This document shows positions 11,280-22,199 of a DNA stretch of 64,000 nucleotides, in pieces. The translations under genes were made by a program, and so were the position numbers. Origin of the DNA: Romanomermis culicivorax (taxonomy: Eukaryota > Nematoda > Enoplea > Mermithida > Mermithidae); NCBI GenBank assembly GCA_963922205.1, contig CAWUHX010000087.1, forward strand, positions 372,001-436,000. Direction: 5' to 3'. The notes under the pieces are model-generated. The model was not told where the DNA came from, searched no databases, and worked only from the letters and a program-made list of their open reading frames with translations. Numbering within the stretch: the stretch's first letter is position 1; every line of letters starts with the position of its first letter.

Positions 11280-11400
11280 CCAGAGTCCGCCTCCGCGGTC
11301 CACCCCCTGTTAGTCATGTAAAGTAATAGGCACCGTTGAGTCCGCCTCAGCGAAGGTATTGAGTACGCCTCGATACATAACTGCGTCCGCCTCAGTTATT
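11280..11400 (+). repeat. GTCCGCCTC-word cluster in the leader
   Basis: AGTCCGCCTCCGC, AGTCCGCCTCAGC, GTACGCCTC and CGTCCGCCTCAG recur within 120 bp, with another copy near 11921. The LTR carries related CGTCCGCCGCC words. Confidence 0.5.
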
Positions 11401-12508
11401 TTACACTCATATTCAACCAGGGACACCTTGTACCCGTGATCCCTTAGATGTTTTCGGGTGTGCCCTCAAAACATCCAGAGTAATTCATTTTAACTGACTG
11501 AGTGTGTCAGAATAGCACCCTTGGTACCCGTGCTCCTTCCCTCTTCTACTGTGTGACCTGCGAACCTCACTTCATCTCAGTGATCGGCAAACCCGGCCAC
11601 CAGCTGTATATAATACTCCTGGAGAGTGTCCGTTCTGTTCGGAATGCGGGCTCCCGTTTCGGACACAGCTGTAAGTTACCTGCGAATGTCGTCCAACACG
11701 GAACCTCCTGTATAGTCCATCTCACTATGCAGAGATCGCAATCGCTCCTGGCGAGTGAGGCCCGTTGCATAACTGCGCAACCCCTTTGCGTAACTGGGTT
11801 TGTAAATTAGTTTTGACCCTATTTATTGCTCCCTCTTAAGTTCACTTTCAGTTGTCCACATCCTTTTCACTTTATGCCACTTTATGCGCTACTCCTGGTG
11901 AGTAGGATCTTGCCGGCTACGAGTCCGCCTCGCCCCAAGGTTTGTAAACTAGTACAGCGGTCGAACCTCCAGGAAAAATCCCTCCTGAGCGGGTTCATCC
12001 GTCATCTTATTTTTCGGCAGGAAAAACCGCCTCTTCTCTCCTTTTCTACCTGATCTTCTGTCCTCTTCAGCTATTCTAATTGCTGGGTCCAGGCCCCAAC
12101 TCTACATTTTTGGTCGGGATCAATTCCCCCATATCTCAGGCCATGCCTCTGTCCATCATGGGCGACCAGATAAATTCCCTTCTGCGTCACCCTGATGTAC
12201 TCTGATCTTACATCTTATAATCCTATTCCATTCTAGCTCCCTTTTCGTGGTCGCTAGTCTTAAGCTAAATCAAGTTTACGTCACAAACGCCGTCGCGCAC
12301 GCGTTTCCCGAATTCACGCGCTCTTCCGCTGGGAATTCAAAAGTAGTACTCACTTTCATTTTACACAATAGAGACACCCCGTCGTTCCTGCCGTCTCAGT
12401 ACCCAGCCTGTACAGACCAGTGAGCCCCTCTCTATCCAATTTGACTTAATTGCTTCTCGGGCAAGGACGTCTGTTCTAACCACCTTACGGGAAAACGAAC
12501 CCTCGGAC
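11401..12508 (+). other. Leader upstream of gag, no other gene seen
   Basis: Several frames of about 100 codons on both strands have no recognisable content. It is read here as untranslated leader, 3.6 kb in all from the LTR. Confidence 0.5.
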
Positions 12509-13804
12509 ATGAAGTCGGAAGCTGATCTCCCTTCACAGATCGAGAACAAGGTCCAAGCAGCATTTGAGAATGCTCTTGGACCTCTCAACCAAAAGTTAGA
12601 GGCCATGAATGGTCGGAGGCACCCTCCCGTGTCCAGCTTTATGGCCCCTCCCACCTTCTCCGGTGCTTTTGGTGAGTCTATCACCGATTTTATGTCGCAT
12701 CTTACTCGTTTCTTTACACTCCAGGGTGTAAGCGAAACAGATCATGCGTATAAAATCGCCTTTCTGGAGTCATGCCTCACGGGTCCTGCTCTTGCCTCCT
12801 ACTGGGACTTTAGCAGCAGCACTCTAATACCTACCCGCTACGAAGAGTTTACGGCTTTTCTACGGAGAGATTTTCCGGTAGGGCGCGACTCTGATCTGCA
12901 TCAGCAGCTGATCCAAGATGGACTGCAGAAGCCGACAGAGTCCGCGATAGTCTACCTTGAGCACCTCAAGAGACTATCCAGGGTAGCGTATCTCGCGACG
13001 GATGTCCGAGATTCTATCATCAAACCTATCTTCCTGCGAGGACTGAAGCCGGTCCTCCGAGATAGTATCAAGTTTAGGGAGTTTACGACTCTTGAAGAGA
13101 CACTCAAGGCACCCTGTTACGCAGAATCCCAAATCTTTCGGGACGAGATCCGGTACACTGCTCCATCTAACGCCGTTTTCTCTTCAGAACCTAAACACGC
13201 CGGATATAATCCCGATATGCCTAACAGAAGCGCAAACGGTCGTCAGAGCAACGCTCCAACGTCGTCATCCTCCGCCGATGAGGTTCGCCGCTTGAAACAG
13301 GAAATGGCCAGGCTCACGGCCCACGTAGCGAAGCTCACGGCCCAGCAACGTGCACCAGCGCCAATCCAACAGACGCCGCCTCCACAGCCGTCGACACCAA
13401 ATCAGTCCGCCGGGCGACGCTCGTCGGGAGCACACCTTCAAACGTGCTCCTTCCACGGACTGTGTACACATAGCGACGCCGACTGCCGGGCCCAGCGTCC
13501 CACCAGTGCCGCTCCCGGTAACAACGCCGCTAACGGTGGTCGCTGTTATTTTTGCCGTACACGTGCCCACCCCACGGACCGATGTGATAAGCCATGCCCT
13601 CATTGTCGTCAAGTGCGAGTGCACCGATTAACTGCCTGTCCGCAGCGCAATCCGGCAAACACGGGTGAGAATGTCTACCAAGATACTGGTTATTCTCCCC
13701 AGGGGACAAATGTGTATCATCAGAGAAGTGGTTATCACCCTCCTAACGGGATGGGGAACCAATATCGGCAGCCCATACGTCGCAATAACGCCGTTAGCTA
13801 CTGA
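12509..13804 (+). CDS. gag: Gag polyprotein of the Gypsy element
   Basis: The protein has 431 residues. The N-terminal part (about 45-230) is a retrotransposon gag/capsid region, with FSGAFGESITDFMSHLTRFF followed by helices typical of the family. A Gln/Pro-rich linker follows. The C-terminal part has a CCHC zinc knuckle, C-X2-C-X4-H-X4-C (CYFCRTRAHPTDRC). A near-copy follows it with X5 in place of X4, and a Cys/His cluster (CSFHGLCTHSDADC) precedes it. It ends at UGA 13802-13804 in the context UAC UGA U. A +1 shift there opens the next frame. It packages element RNA into particles. Confidence 0.9.
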   Translation: MKSEADLPSQIENKVQAAFENALGPLNQKLEAMNGRRHPPVSSFMAPPTFSGAFGESITDFMSHLTRFFTLQGVSETDHAYKIAFLESCLTGPALASYWDFSSSTLIPTRYEEFTAFLRRDFPVGRDSDLHQQLIQDGLQKPTESAIVYLEHLKRLSRVAYLATDVRDSIIKPIFLRGLKPVLRDSIKFREFTTLEETLKAPCYAESQIFRDEIRYTAPSNAVFSSEPKHAGYNPDMPNRSANGRQSNAPTSSSSADEVRRLKQEMARLTAHVAKLTAQQRAPAPIQQTPPPQPSTPNQSAGRRSSGAHLQTCSFHGLCTHSDADCRAQRPTSAAPGNNAANGGRCYFCRTRAHPTDRCDKPCPHCRQVRVHRLTACPQRNPANTGENVYQDTGYSPQGTNVYHQRSGYHPPNGMGNQYRQPIRRNNAVSY

Positions 13805-15040
13805 TGGCCCTCCTCATCCAGATCCTCTTGACCTGGATGATGAGGCACTTGCTGAACACCTGACAGATTCTTCACAACAGTGTTATCCCGTCTGCGTAAT
13901 CAGTATTGGATTTTCAGTGGTCCAAGCAGCCCAGGTACCCGTACCGATAACTGTATCGGACATACCGCTGCCACCACCACCAAAGTATGCGATGCCGGTC
14001 ACTCTGGACCCTTCGACGACACCGCAGTTTGTTGGCCACGCTAACATCCTCGCATCGTATCGCATTCCTAAAATTAAGACTGCCGAGCCAGCTCCAGCCG
14101 CGAACACGACATCTTTGGCGCCACCGGCCCGCATCGTCCCTCCAGGACCACCGCCTTCGATCCCCATGGATTCGGCTACGGAAGTCCTCGACCAGGTCGA
14201 GCCCATGAATTTGTCAGGTATACTACCTTCTTCTTCAGGTGATCCTAGAGTAGGAACCAGAAATCTATCTCAGTCCACGACTCTATCGATTTCTTGTTCA
14301 CAGCGCCATCGCCCATCCAAGACGCGATGTTGGCCATCTGGTCAGTTGACCTGGCCAAGAAATACCCGCATTTGCCGTGGACTCTGCTCAACGAGCCATC
14401 GCATGTCGAAGCGCTCACGGCCGCCGATGTCGTGCTTGCAGCACCCGTCTCAATGTGACTCTTACGACCCGACGTCGCCCGACGGGCACTCGAGTTCATT
14501 GCCAATGGGACTATCACAATCTCGCCCGTCGAGAAGTTCTTATTGGACGGGGAGCCATCCTCGCCTTCAGTCGATGCCGTCCGCCGAGCAGTCGAACAGG
14601 CCAGTCGGATCCTCCTGCCTGCTGTCGCCGCTACATCACTGACAGCAGCACCACCTGTTGCCGCGACATCGCCAACAAAAATGGACATTACTGCTTCCTC
14701 GCCCCCGGCCAAGGAACCCGCAAATGATCCTACACCGCTGGCAACAGCCCAAAATACATCGTCGGCAACAGCCCAAGTCAAATCGCCGGCGCCAGCCCAA
14801 GCGACATCTCCGACCGCTGCGACCAAGTCGCCCGTCGTCAAACACATGGCCGTCGACGAGACCTTACGTCTGGTTAATGAAGATGTCAGCATCGTTGAGG
14901 AATCTCCGTTCCCAACGGCAGTCGCCCCACGGTCGCCAAAAATCGGTATCCTCCGGGAAATCCACCCGTGCGGTGGATTGGTCCTCGATTTCCCCGGCCA
15001 GGAGCCAATTTCGTCTGACAGCGACGAAGAAGAAATCTGA
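13803..15040 (+). pseudogene. Disrupted Pro/Ala-rich ORF between gag and env (ORF-X)
   Basis: Coding-like sequence continues from gag in the +1 frame (13803 to about 14240). It is rich in Pro, with DGPPHPDPLDLDDEALAEHL near its start. It then resumes in the gag frame from about 14249 to the stop at 15038-15040. That second half has natural composition, includes [19 protein letters not shown], and ends in an acidic tail DSDEEEI. One in-frame TGA interrupts it at 14456-14458. So the copy carries at least one frame change and one nonsense codon, unless recoding is used. I do not recognise the protein. Confidence 0.6.
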
Positions 15041-18000
15041 CACTGCCCCTCAGGCCAGATTTGTGAAATTGAGTGAACACTTACAAATTACGTTTGTACA
15101 GTTGTTTTTGACAATAAAATTGACCTTGGTAGCATCACTGTTTCTAGGGGTGAGTTTGTCAGCACCGGCGGCTCAGTATCAATTTTGCGGTCTCTCAAGA
15201 AGCGGACATCCACTTGAGTTACCCCAGCGTGTAGAGTGTAAACCACCGCAATCTTCATGGAGCCCGCGGCGCATGAATGTTACGGTGTATGTCCCTAGCT
15301 CAGACCCGATTACAGCCACAGCGTGGAAATGCACATTGCGCTCCCGCAAAGTCTGCACCAACACTGGTTTCTTCGGCTCTAGGGGCATCACTGCAGACGT
15401 CATCACCACTCAGCACTTAGCGCCTGCGGCATGCACGCTAGCACATCGCACTAAGATGTTTGGTTCACAAAAACTTGTCGGCGTTCGCCCTGGCTTTTAT
15501 AGCACAAACCAAACATTGGAAGTGATGTACGAATGGTGCTGCAGCGACGTCTGCAAGACAGTGACTAACCTCTTCATCGAGGAGGGACAAGTCGCTTCGT
15601 GGGACGGCACTACGGCCCTAAGCACCTTAGGCGATGTAGGTGGATGCAGTCCCACTGCAGGCCAGTGCACTACTCTAGACGGGGTCATTGTCTGGCCTGC
15701 ACAAAACTTCACGGCGCGGTGTCATTATCACCCCAAGGGAAATTACACTGCGTCCATGTCAGGGAACTACGTCATCATCGATGATCTACAGGTTGCCCTC
15801 AAGATCCTGGGAAACTCCCGCGTCTTCCAACTGTGCCCAGAACTACGTTCCACCACAGTCCGGACGGATCAGGGTCTTCTCCTTCGCATCCACGGGAGAT
15901 ACAATTTGACCCAAAACTTGTTCAGAACGGCAAAGGACAGCCGTCCCGATCCTGTCAATGCCAAACTGAACTATCTGGCTCAGCAGATCAAGGAGTCGGA
16001 AATTAACGGTTTCCGGTTCACGTGGCTTGAGCTTTGCTCTCACGCTCAACGCTATCTTGATCTGACTTGGCAGTTGCTTCGCTTCGACCCCACCCTGGGT
16101 GCCCGGGCATTCCTCCAGAGGAATGACCTGACGGCGGAATTCACAGGCGATGCGCTGACAATATGGCCGTGTCAGAAGGTCAACGCCACCTACGTTTACC
16201 ACTCGTACCGGGTGGGGAACGTTTGCTACAAGTACTTACCTGTACAGGTTGGCGGCACCATCTACTTCGCCACCCCCGGTGGTCCGGATCTCATTAAATC
16301 TAGCCCAATTGTGCCGTGTCATCACCACTTTACCGGGATTTTCCGAAATCGCTCGGGCTGGTTTACTGAGTCTGGCGTGGTCCATGTGAGCCACATCCCA
16401 CTGGAACTCTTCTGGAAGCAGCGTTTCAACATCACTCACTTTGAGGCACCAGCGCTCTTCCATGACCAGTTGGCGATGACCCCTTCAAACTTTGCCTTCT
16501 TTAAACAGTACGTTTACAAGACTGAGCAAATTGAAGCGGTACTTAACCGGCTGGTAAACTTTACCGCTGGTCTATCCCTGCAACCAGACGCCATTTACCA
16601 GGCCTTTGCAGGGGTAGGAACCGACATCAAGGCCTCTCTGGAAGGTGTCGGTTTGGCAGCAAACCATGTTATTACGGGTCAACAACACACCCTCGCCCAG
16701 GGCTTGCATGCTGTCCTGAGCGGGCCGGTCCAGTTGATCTTTAACATCCTAATTACCCTGACCGTGCTGATCGGTGTCGGATACCTTGCCTATCTTGGTG
16801 TATCTTATTATCTCAGCTACCGTCTGCGGAGCAAACAGGTCAGGTTTGTTAGCCGTTTCTCCCCGTTGGGTCTTTACCGCAAAGTCCAACGCTGGATCGG
16901 TTTTCACTACGTGCAAAACGATGTGCCCTCCCAGCTTGACCGAATCACACCGTGTTTCGTCGTGCTGCTGGACACCAAGGAAACTCCTGCTTTCCTTGAC
17001 ACGGGTTGCCCCCGCACTATCATTAGCCAACGCCTTCATAAGGCCTTGGCTAAAGAAAGTCCGAAGGCGGTCATGGCGTTCCAGCAACATCACGACTTTA
17101 ACCCATTGATGAGCATCAATGGTAAAGCCGTTCATACCATCCTCTCGGGACCATATGAAATCATGTTGCCCGGAAACCGCCAGCCGAACACACGGATCGA
17201 TATACATCTCCATGTGTGCAAGACTACGTCTCCCTTCTGGGCACCTGTTGACCTCATACTCGGACTGGACTTCTTAGAACAGTTCAAGAACATTATGTTT
17301 GACTACCAACGTAATGTTTGTCGGCTGGACGCGGTAGAATTACCCCTCCTGCTGACCACGCCGGAGATTGACCAGATCGACCCCTGGTGGGAGAACACCC
17401 GTGCTCTCTCGCGAAACTCACACAGGTCGGGATCACGATCGCGGTCCAGGGCTTCGTCCATCTCTCAGCCACACTCACGGGCCTCCTCAGTTGCCTCATC
17501 ACGTGGGTCAACCAGGGGATCCCGGGCCTCTTCTAGACGGGCAAGTCGTCATCTGTCGACCTTGCACGGGTCAGGTTGCCCTCGACCTCCGCCTGGAACC
17601 TCTCCAGTCACGCTAGAGAAAGGCCGATACCGTGAGCCAAGTGATTCAGATGCTCCGGCATCACCCGTGCCAAACGCGCCACCGCTATCGGACACCGAGA
17701 TTGAATCACTAGGAGCTACTCAGAGTCCGAAGGATCACTCAGACCACGTACTCACGGTACAGGATGAGTCCACCCTTCTAAACGACCCGGAACCCTCCGT
17801 CGGATACGCTCTAGTAGGTCTACTACGTCGTACGGGACTGCCGATTCCAAAGCGGTCCGGTAAGACCAAACACACTTGTGGTGCCACCACACCTGATTCC
17901 GGTCATGTGGTCACTGCTTTTTACCCAAATGATATTCGGACACCCCATATCAAAGTTCTCCTCAACAACTGGGTAGAAGCAAAGGCACTGGTCGACACAG

Positions 18001-21000
18001 GAGCTGTTTTCTCACTCCTGGACCACAAGTTAGCGGCCCAGCTGCCCAACTTGTCACTCTTACCAACCAGGGCACGCCCTATCGCAGCCAATGGGTCCCC
18101 GATCCCACTGCTAGGAGCAGCCTACATCACAGTTACAGTGGCTGATGTCTCTGAACGGATTCAGGTCCAAATACAGGAGAACTGTTCAGCTGAACTGGTC
18201 CTTGGAACCAACTTCCTCGGCCGGTTCAATTGTGTCAGCTTGAACTGGGAGAAATCCTTCCTCCAGTTCAAGGAAAGTAGAATCCCCTGTGACGGTCTCA
18301 TCCACAGCCCACCTTCTGCCCGCGGCGCCTTGCCCCTGAAGGACTTGGTAATTCTGGAGCCTCGCTCCCTGACACGATTCACTGTCCCTGTTCCACCAAT
18401 CTATACGAACGTACCTGAGGTGGCCTTCTTTCCGAAGCACCTCACCGGATCCCAAAGACACGTATATTTTGCTGGAAGCGTGAGTAGCGTGACCAACGGT
18501 CACATACCACTTCAAGTAGTTAACCCGAGTACTCATTCCGTGGTTCTCTACCCGCACACGACCATCGGTCATGTGCAAATGCATAGTGAGCCCTCACGGG
18601 GATCACCGGTCGACTCATACACCGTCCTCGATCATCAGTGGGTCGAGGCCAATGCTGTAATCTCACCGGACATCTCCCCTCGGGACCGGGCAGCCTTACT
18701 CGATCTGCTGGTTGCATACACCGACCTTTATGCTCTTGATGAAAAGGACACAGGTTCCACTGATCTCGTCCAGCACGAAATCAGCACGGGCGATGCCCGC
18801 CCAGTCCACCGTTTCCCTTACCGGTCCTCACCTAAGGAAAAGGATCTCATCATGCAAGAGGTCAAGGCGCTCCAGGAGAAAGGTATTATTCGGCCGAGCA
18901 CGTCTCCGTGGGCTACTAATACTGTCCTGGTGCGCAAGAAAAACGGTTCTCACTGTATGTGTGTTGACTTTCGTGGTCTTAACGAGGTCACGAAAAAGGA
19001 TGTCTACCCGCTCCCACGGATAGATGACATTCTCGACACACTCAAGGGTATGAAATATTTCACTACCCTTGACCAAGCTAACGCTTATTGGTCAATCCCG
19101 ATTGCCGAGGCGGATAAGGAAAAGACGGCCTTTAATACGCCTATTGGACTTTACGAATTCAATTATTTGCCTTTCGGTTTATGCAACGCGCCGGGGACAT
19201 TTCAACGCCTTATGGACCTCCTCCTTACTGGAATCCAATGGCGCACGGTTCTGACTTATCTCGACGACATTTTGGTGTTCAGGAACTCTCACACCCAAAT
19301 GCTTGAGCGCCTGGCAGATGTGTTCGCCCGTCTTCGCCGGGGTGGAATGAAGCTCAGACTGAGCAAGTGCAAATTCTCGCACTCAGAGGTAGAGTACCTA
19401 GGCTATCGCATCTCACAGAGCGGCCTAGAACCTGACCAAGCCAAGCTGGCCGCCGTCCAAAACCTACCCATTCCACAAAACGCCAAAGACATCAAGTCCT
19501 TCCTAGGCCTCGTGTCTTACTACAGGCGTTTCATCCCTGGTTGTGCCCGGCTCAGCGAGCCACTCACCAAGCTCTTACGGAAGGAAACTACTTTCCAGTG
19601 GTCAAAACCTCAGCAGGAGGCGTTCGATGAACTCCGCCGCCTGCTGACCAACCCTCCTATCCTGCGCCATCCGGACTTTTCGAAATCCTTTATCCTTCAA
19701 ACTGATGCGAGTATTTCGGGGATAGGAGCGGTTCTCAGCCAGTTAGACGAACATGGATACGACCATCCTGTCGCGTACGCCAGCCGAGGGTTAACAGCGG
19801 CCGAGAAAAACTATTCCATTACAGAACTGGAAACTCTCGCTGTTGTCCATTTCGTCAAGCACTTTCGACCATACCTCTTCCAGCACGAGGTGGTCGTTCA
19901 GACTGACCATACCGCGGTCAAAGCAGTGTTGGAGAAGCCTAACCCCTCTGCTCGGATCGCTCGGTGGGGACTCGCGCTCGCCGAATTCAAACTGACAATT
20001 CGGCCGCGAAAAGGTCAGTCTAATGGTAATGCTGATGCATTATCACGCCTGCCGGATCCTAACTCCCTCACCGGTCAGAGTATTGATGATACTCCCCTCT
20101 ACAGACCTGAGGGGCATGTTATGATGATCACCGATGGTGCGCAGCACCTGGCGAGATCAAGAACCTTGACCGATGGTGTGCAGCACCTGGCGCGTTCAAG
20201 TAATTCAGCACCGATCACTGTTGGCGCGGAGCGCCCGGTACGATCAGAGTCTTATGCCGAGATATCGGTTGGTGCGCAGCACCCCGACCTTTTCGCTGCT
20301 CAGCTGGAGGATCCGGACTTAGCCGACATCATTCGCTCTCTTAAGCCTCTGGGCGACCAGAATGATGTGCGAGGCTACCATCTGTTGGATAACGTTCTTC
20401 AGAAATGGACAGGCGAGTCCAATAAGATCGTCATACCCCGATCCATGGTTACTACCATTATCCGGGCTCATCATGATGACATCTTAGCTGGACACTTTGG
20501 TGCTAAATGTACTGCGCGGCTCATTGCTCGCAGATACCACTGGCCTTCCCTCAGTCGGGATGTCAAGTCCTTCTGTCAGCGGTGTGATCTTTGCCAACGG
20601 AATAAGCCCGCTCGACAGAAAACCACTGCGACCCTGAAACCTATCACCATCACGGGACCGTTTCATCGGGTAGGTGTCGACTGTATGGGACCAATGACCA
20701 CTAGCGAAGCTGGCAACCGTTTCATCGTAGTCTTTATCGACTACTTTACGAAATGGGTCGAGGCTTTTGCTACTCCGGACATCACTGCGCACACCATAGC
20801 CCGGCTGTTTGTAACGCAAATTGTCTGCCGGCACGGGGCACCGCAGATTCTTCAGTCAGATCGTGGCACTGATTTCACATCAAAACTGATGACTGAGATC
20901 ACTGCGATCTGCGCAACGAAGAAAATCCACTCTACCGCCTATCATCCAATGACCAACGGCGAGGTGGAGAGAGCTAATCAGACGCTAGCCACACGGCTAC

Positions 21001-21638
21001 GTATGTATGTTCACCAAGGACATACCGATTGGGATGAACACCTACCATACGCTGTGTTTGCCGTCAATATCAGCATGAATGAGTCAACAGGGTACTCGCC
21101 CTTTGAACTCATGTACGGTCGCACACCCATGCTCCCTGTTGATGCCGCGCTCTCATTCAACCCTCCGGCCCATATCATTAATGTTTCCTCATATGATATG
21201 GAGGTCAAACGTCATTTCACGAATGCGTTAACCTTAATCCAGAGTCGGATTGAGAAAGCACAGGAAGCCTATGCACGGTCGTACGACTGGAAGGCACATG
21301 ATGTCTCGTACAAAGTAGGGGATCAGGTGCTCAAACTGCGCACCTCCAGCAAACGTGGGCTCACTCCTAAATTGCTGCCCATCTACGATGGTCCCTACCT
21401 TGTAACAAGTGTGGCATATCCCAATGTCACACTTCGTCTCGAGATGGATCAGGAAGACACTGTACATGTCAACCAGCTTCGACTTTACGTGTCCCCTGAA
21501 CAACCGAGTGAAGCAGAGGATACACCTCCCACTTCACAGGCAACAGGTTCGGCACCCTTATTGTATCCCTCAATAAGCCGGGACTTTACACCGAATCTGA
21601 TTGACCCACATCTTGATGCAGAGGTCCCCGACCCTTAA
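14658..21638 (+). CDS. pol: Env-protease-RT-RNase H-integrase polyprotein frame
   Basis: The single open frame is 2326 codons. The first ~125 codons overlap ORF-X and look like a shadow; family-like sequence starts at about 15039. Domains by frame residue are: signal peptide ~141-169, glycoprotein ectodomain ~170-690, membrane segment ~691-721, protease-like 1 with DTG at 781-783, Ser/Arg linker ~913-970, protease 2 with DTG at 1113-1115, RT with YLDD at 1534-1537, RNase H ~1670-1790, integrase ~1935-2150, and a GPY/F module ~2215-2280. No Met lies between the ORF-X stop and the signal peptide. Translation must therefore enter by frameshift from ORF-X or from a spliced leader. The frame has no internal stop. 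Confidence 0.9.
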   Translation: MPRHRQQKWTLLLPRPRPRNPQMILHRWQQPKIHRRQQPKSNRRRQPKRHLRPLRPSRPSSNTWPSTRPYVWLMKMSASLRNLRSQRQSPHGRQKSVSSGKSTRAVDWSSISPARSQFRLTATKKKSDTAPQARFVKLSEHLQITFVQLFLTIKLTLVASLFLGVSLSAPAAQYQFCGLSRSGHPLELPQRVECKPPQSSWSPRRMNVTVYVPSSDPITATAWKCTLRSRKVCTNTGFFGSRGITADVITTQHLAPAACTLAHRTKMFGSQKLVGVRPGFYSTNQTLEVMYEWCCSDVCKTVTNLFIEEGQVASWDGTTALSTLGDVGGCSPTAGQCTTLDGVIVWPAQNFTARCHYHPKGNYTASMSGNYVIIDDLQVALKILGNSRVFQLCPELRSTTVRTDQGLLLRIHGRYNLTQNLFRTAKDSRPDPVNAKLNYLAQQIKESEINGFRFTWLELCSHAQRYLDLTWQLLRFDPTLGARAFLQRNDLTAEFTGDALTIWPCQKVNATYVYHSYRVGNVCYKYLPVQVGGTIYFATPGGPDLIKSSPIVPCHHHFTGIFRNRSGWFTESGVVHVSHIPLELFWKQRFNITHFEAPALFHDQLAMTPSNFAFFKQYVYKTEQIEAVLNRLVNFTAGLSLQPDAIYQAFAGVGTDIKASLEGVGLAANHVITGQQHTLAQGLHAVLSGPVQLIFNILITLTVLIGVGYLAYLGVSYYLSYRLRSKQVRFVSRFSPLGLYRKVQRWIGFHYVQNDVPSQLDRITPCFVVLLDTKETPAFLDTGCPRTIISQRLHKALAKESPKAVMAFQQHHDFNPLMSINGKAVHTILSGPYEIMLPGNRQPNTRIDIHLHVCKTTSPFWAPVDLILGLDFLEQFKNIMFDYQRNVCRLDAVELPLLLTTPEIDQIDPWWENTRALSRNSHRSGSRSRSRASSISQPHSRASSVASSRGSTRGSRASSRRASRHLSTLHGSGCPRPPPGTSPVTLEKGRYREPSDSDAPASPVPNAPPLSDTEIESLGATQSPKDHSDHVLTVQDESTLLNDPEPSVGYALVGLLRRTGLPIPKRSGKTKHTCGATTPDSGHVVTAFYPNDIRTPHIKVLLNNWVEAKALVDTGAVFSLLDHKLAAQLPNLSLLPTRARPIAANGSPIPLLGAAYITVTVADVSERIQVQIQENCSAELVLGTNFLGRFNCVSLNWEKSFLQFKESRIPCDGLIHSPPSARGALPLKDLVILEPRSLTRFTVPVPPIYTNVPEVAFFPKHLTGSQRHVYFAGSVSSVTNGHIPLQVVNPSTHSVVLYPHTTIGHVQMHSEPSRGSPVDSYTVLDHQWVEANAVISPDISPRDRAALLDLLVAYTDLYALDEKDTGSTDLVQHEISTGDARPVHRFPYRSSPKEKDLIMQEVKALQEKGIIRPSTSPWATNTVLVRKKNGSHCMCVDFRGLNEVTKKDVYPLPRIDDILDTLKGMKYFTTLDQANAYWSIPIAEADKEKTAFNTPIGLYEFNYLPFGLCNAPGTFQRLMDLLLTGIQWRTVLTYLDDILVFRNSHTQMLERLADVFARLRRGGMKLRLSKCKFSHSEVEYLGYRISQSGLEPDQAKLAAVQNLPIPQNAKDIKSFLGLVSYYRRFIPGCARLSEPLTKLLRKETTFQWSKPQQEAFDELRRLLTNPPILRHPDFSKSFILQTDASISGIGAVLSQLDEHGYDHPVAYASRGLTAAEKNYSITELETLAVVHFVKHFRPYLFQHEVVVQTDHTAVKAVLEKPNPSARIARWGLALAEFKLTIRPRKGQSNGNADALSRLPDPNSLTGQSIDDTPLYRPEGHVMMITDGAQHLARSRTLTDGVQHLARSSNSAPITVGAERPVRSESYAEISVGAQHPDLFAAQLEDPDLADIIRSLKPLGDQNDVRGYHLLDNVLQKWTGESNKIVIPRSMVTTIIRAHHDDILAGHFGAKCTARLIARRYHWPSLSRDVKSFCQRCDLCQRNKPARQKTTATLKPITITGPFHRVGVDCMGPMTTSEAGNRFIVVFIDYFTKWVEAFATPDITAHTIARLFVTQIVCRHGAPQILQSDRGTDFTSKLMTEITAICATKKIHSTAYHPMTNGEVERANQTLATRLRMYVHQGHTDWDEHLPYAVFAVNISMNESTGYSPFELMYGRTPMLPVDAALSFNPPAHIINVSSYDMEVKRHFTNALTLIQSRIEKAQEAYARSYDWKAHDVSYKVGDQVLKLRTSSKRGLTPKLLPIYDGPYLVTSVAYPNVTLRLEMDQEDTVHVNQLRLYVSPEQPSEAEDTPPTSQATGSAPLLYPSISRDFTPNLIDPHLDAEVPDP
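15039..16910 (+). CDS. env: Envelope-like glycoprotein segment
   Basis: A hydrophobic signal-like stretch ([20 protein letters not shown]) ends near SLSAPA. A Cys-rich ectodomain of about 520 residues follows, with nine N-X-S/T sequons. Next come a helical, sequon-bearing stalk and a long membrane segment near the end (about 16728-16820), then a short basic tail. This is the plan of a type I viral fusion or attachment glycoprotein. I cannot name its viral family from memory. It lies upstream of protease and RT in the same frame, while errantiviruses and retroviruses have env downstream of pol. No clear furin site was seen. Confidence 0.75.
16911..17370 (+). CDS. First retropepsin-like domain
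   Basis: The aspartic protease signature [11 protein letters not shown] (DTG at 16998-17006) is followed about 85 residues later by the hydrophobic-hydrophobic-Gly motif [11 protein letters not shown]. These are the two hallmarks of a retropepsin fold. The domain lies immediately after the envelope membrane segment. A second, more canonical retropepsin follows 330 residues later. It could be the working protease, or a relic used as a spacer. Confidence 0.7.
17395..17580 (+). other. Ser/Arg-rich linker between the two protease domains
   Basis: The translation is a run of SR, RAS and SRGS repeats of about 60 residues, low in complexity. Similar linkers bind RNA or are flexible. Its role here is unknown. 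Confidence 0.6.
17935..18260 (+). CDS. pro: Second, canonical retropepsin domain
   Basis: [12 protein letters not shown] (DTG at 17994-18002) and [12 protein letters not shown] are typical Ty3/Gypsy protease signatures, lying upstream of RT as expected. The spacing between the two motifs is normal for the family. Confidence 0.85.
18770..20070 (+). CDS. pol: Reverse transcriptase and RNase H domains
   Basis: RT motifs are in order: [21 protein letters not shown], the DFRGLN block, [27 protein letters not shown], and the catalytic YLDD at 19257-19268. The connection [11 protein letters not shown] follows. RNase H begins near 19680 with FILQTDAS, has the E of TELETLAVV, and runs through TDH to NADALSR. 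All residues expected for catalysis are present. A short repeat in the spacer before integrase ([35 protein letters not shown]) looks like a local duplication. Confidence 0.93.
20460..21520 (+). CDS. int: Integrase with zinc domain, DDE core and GPY/F module
   Basis: The HHCC zinc domain includes [14 protein letters not shown] and CQRCDLC. The DDE core has Asp at 20679 (VGVDCMG), Asp at 20859 (QSDRGTDF) and Glu at 20967 (GEVERAN). This gives the D-35-E spacing of retroviral-type integrases. The C-terminal part holds [11 protein letters not shown], a GPY/F-type module. No chromodomain is seen. The frame ends at 21636-21638. Confidence 0.92.
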
Positions 21639-21672
21639 CTCAAGATGCACTCTCTTCATTGTCCCCGCTTAC

Positions 21673-21706
21673 GGACGAGGACGTCCTTTTTCGAAGGACC
21701 GCCGTG
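21673..21706 (+). repeat. Upstream copy of a 34-bp motif repeated at the 3' LTR junction
   Basis: GGACGAGGACGTCC followed by TTTTTCGAAGGACCGCCGTG. It recurs with one change at 22166-22199, where it abuts the LTR. It contains a small TCCTT..AAGGA hairpin. Confidence 0.7.
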
Positions 21707-21782
21707 CCCCTCACGAAGTATCCACTCTTGTCCATGCTGGATCTTAGTGGATAGAAGAGAGCGTTCAGCAACCCAAGCGTCA

Positions 21783-21935
21783 CGCCTTAGGCGCATCCGC
21801 ACGCGATAGCCTACACTTCACTGGGTGCATCCCCTGCGATAGCCCGACAATCTGTACCTCACTGGGTGCATCCTCTGCGATAACCCGACAATCTGTACCT
21901 CACTGGGCGCATCCTCTGCGATAGCCTACATCTTG
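21783..21935 (+). repeat. 41-bp tandem repeat, about 2.5 to 3 copies
   Basis: CTGGGTGCATCC units start at 21821, 21862 and 21903. A degenerate partial unit precedes them. The tract is non-coding, between the polyprotein stop and the 3' LTR. Confidence 0.75.
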
Positions 21936-22165
21936 CCCTGAAAATTTTTCTTTTCTGTGTTCTAGACTGTCGCACAGGATACTCAATGTCTGCAACTTCT
22001 CGCATCAACAACCCCCGGTTACCATACCGCAGAACGAATTACGATCAAAGAAGGCTCCATCCGCCGACAACCCAACGGACCTATTCGACCACTCCCGCCG
22101 TCACACCTTGGAATGACCTACGACCACGGACACGCCGTACAAAACCTCACTACTGACCACTGCAA

Positions 22166-22199
22166 GGACGAGGACGCCCTTTTTCGAAGGACCGCCGTG
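22166..22199 (+). other. Plus-strand primer region at the 3' LTR
   Basis: This second copy of the 34-bp motif overlaps the first two bases of the LTR. A long polypurine tract is missing. The only purine-rich words are GGACGAGGACG and CGAAGGA, so priming may use this motif. Confidence 0.4.

Noticed and set aside
14218..14260. A 43-bp intron explaining the frame change in ORF-X (GTATAC..CCAG).
   Set aside because: Removing it does not bring the two coding halves into phase, and it would be unusually short.
14245..14892. 215-codon minus-strand frame.
   Set aside because: Ala/Gly/Arg-rich shadow opposite the Pro/Ala-rich ORF-X. No family content, and strand opposite to the whole element.
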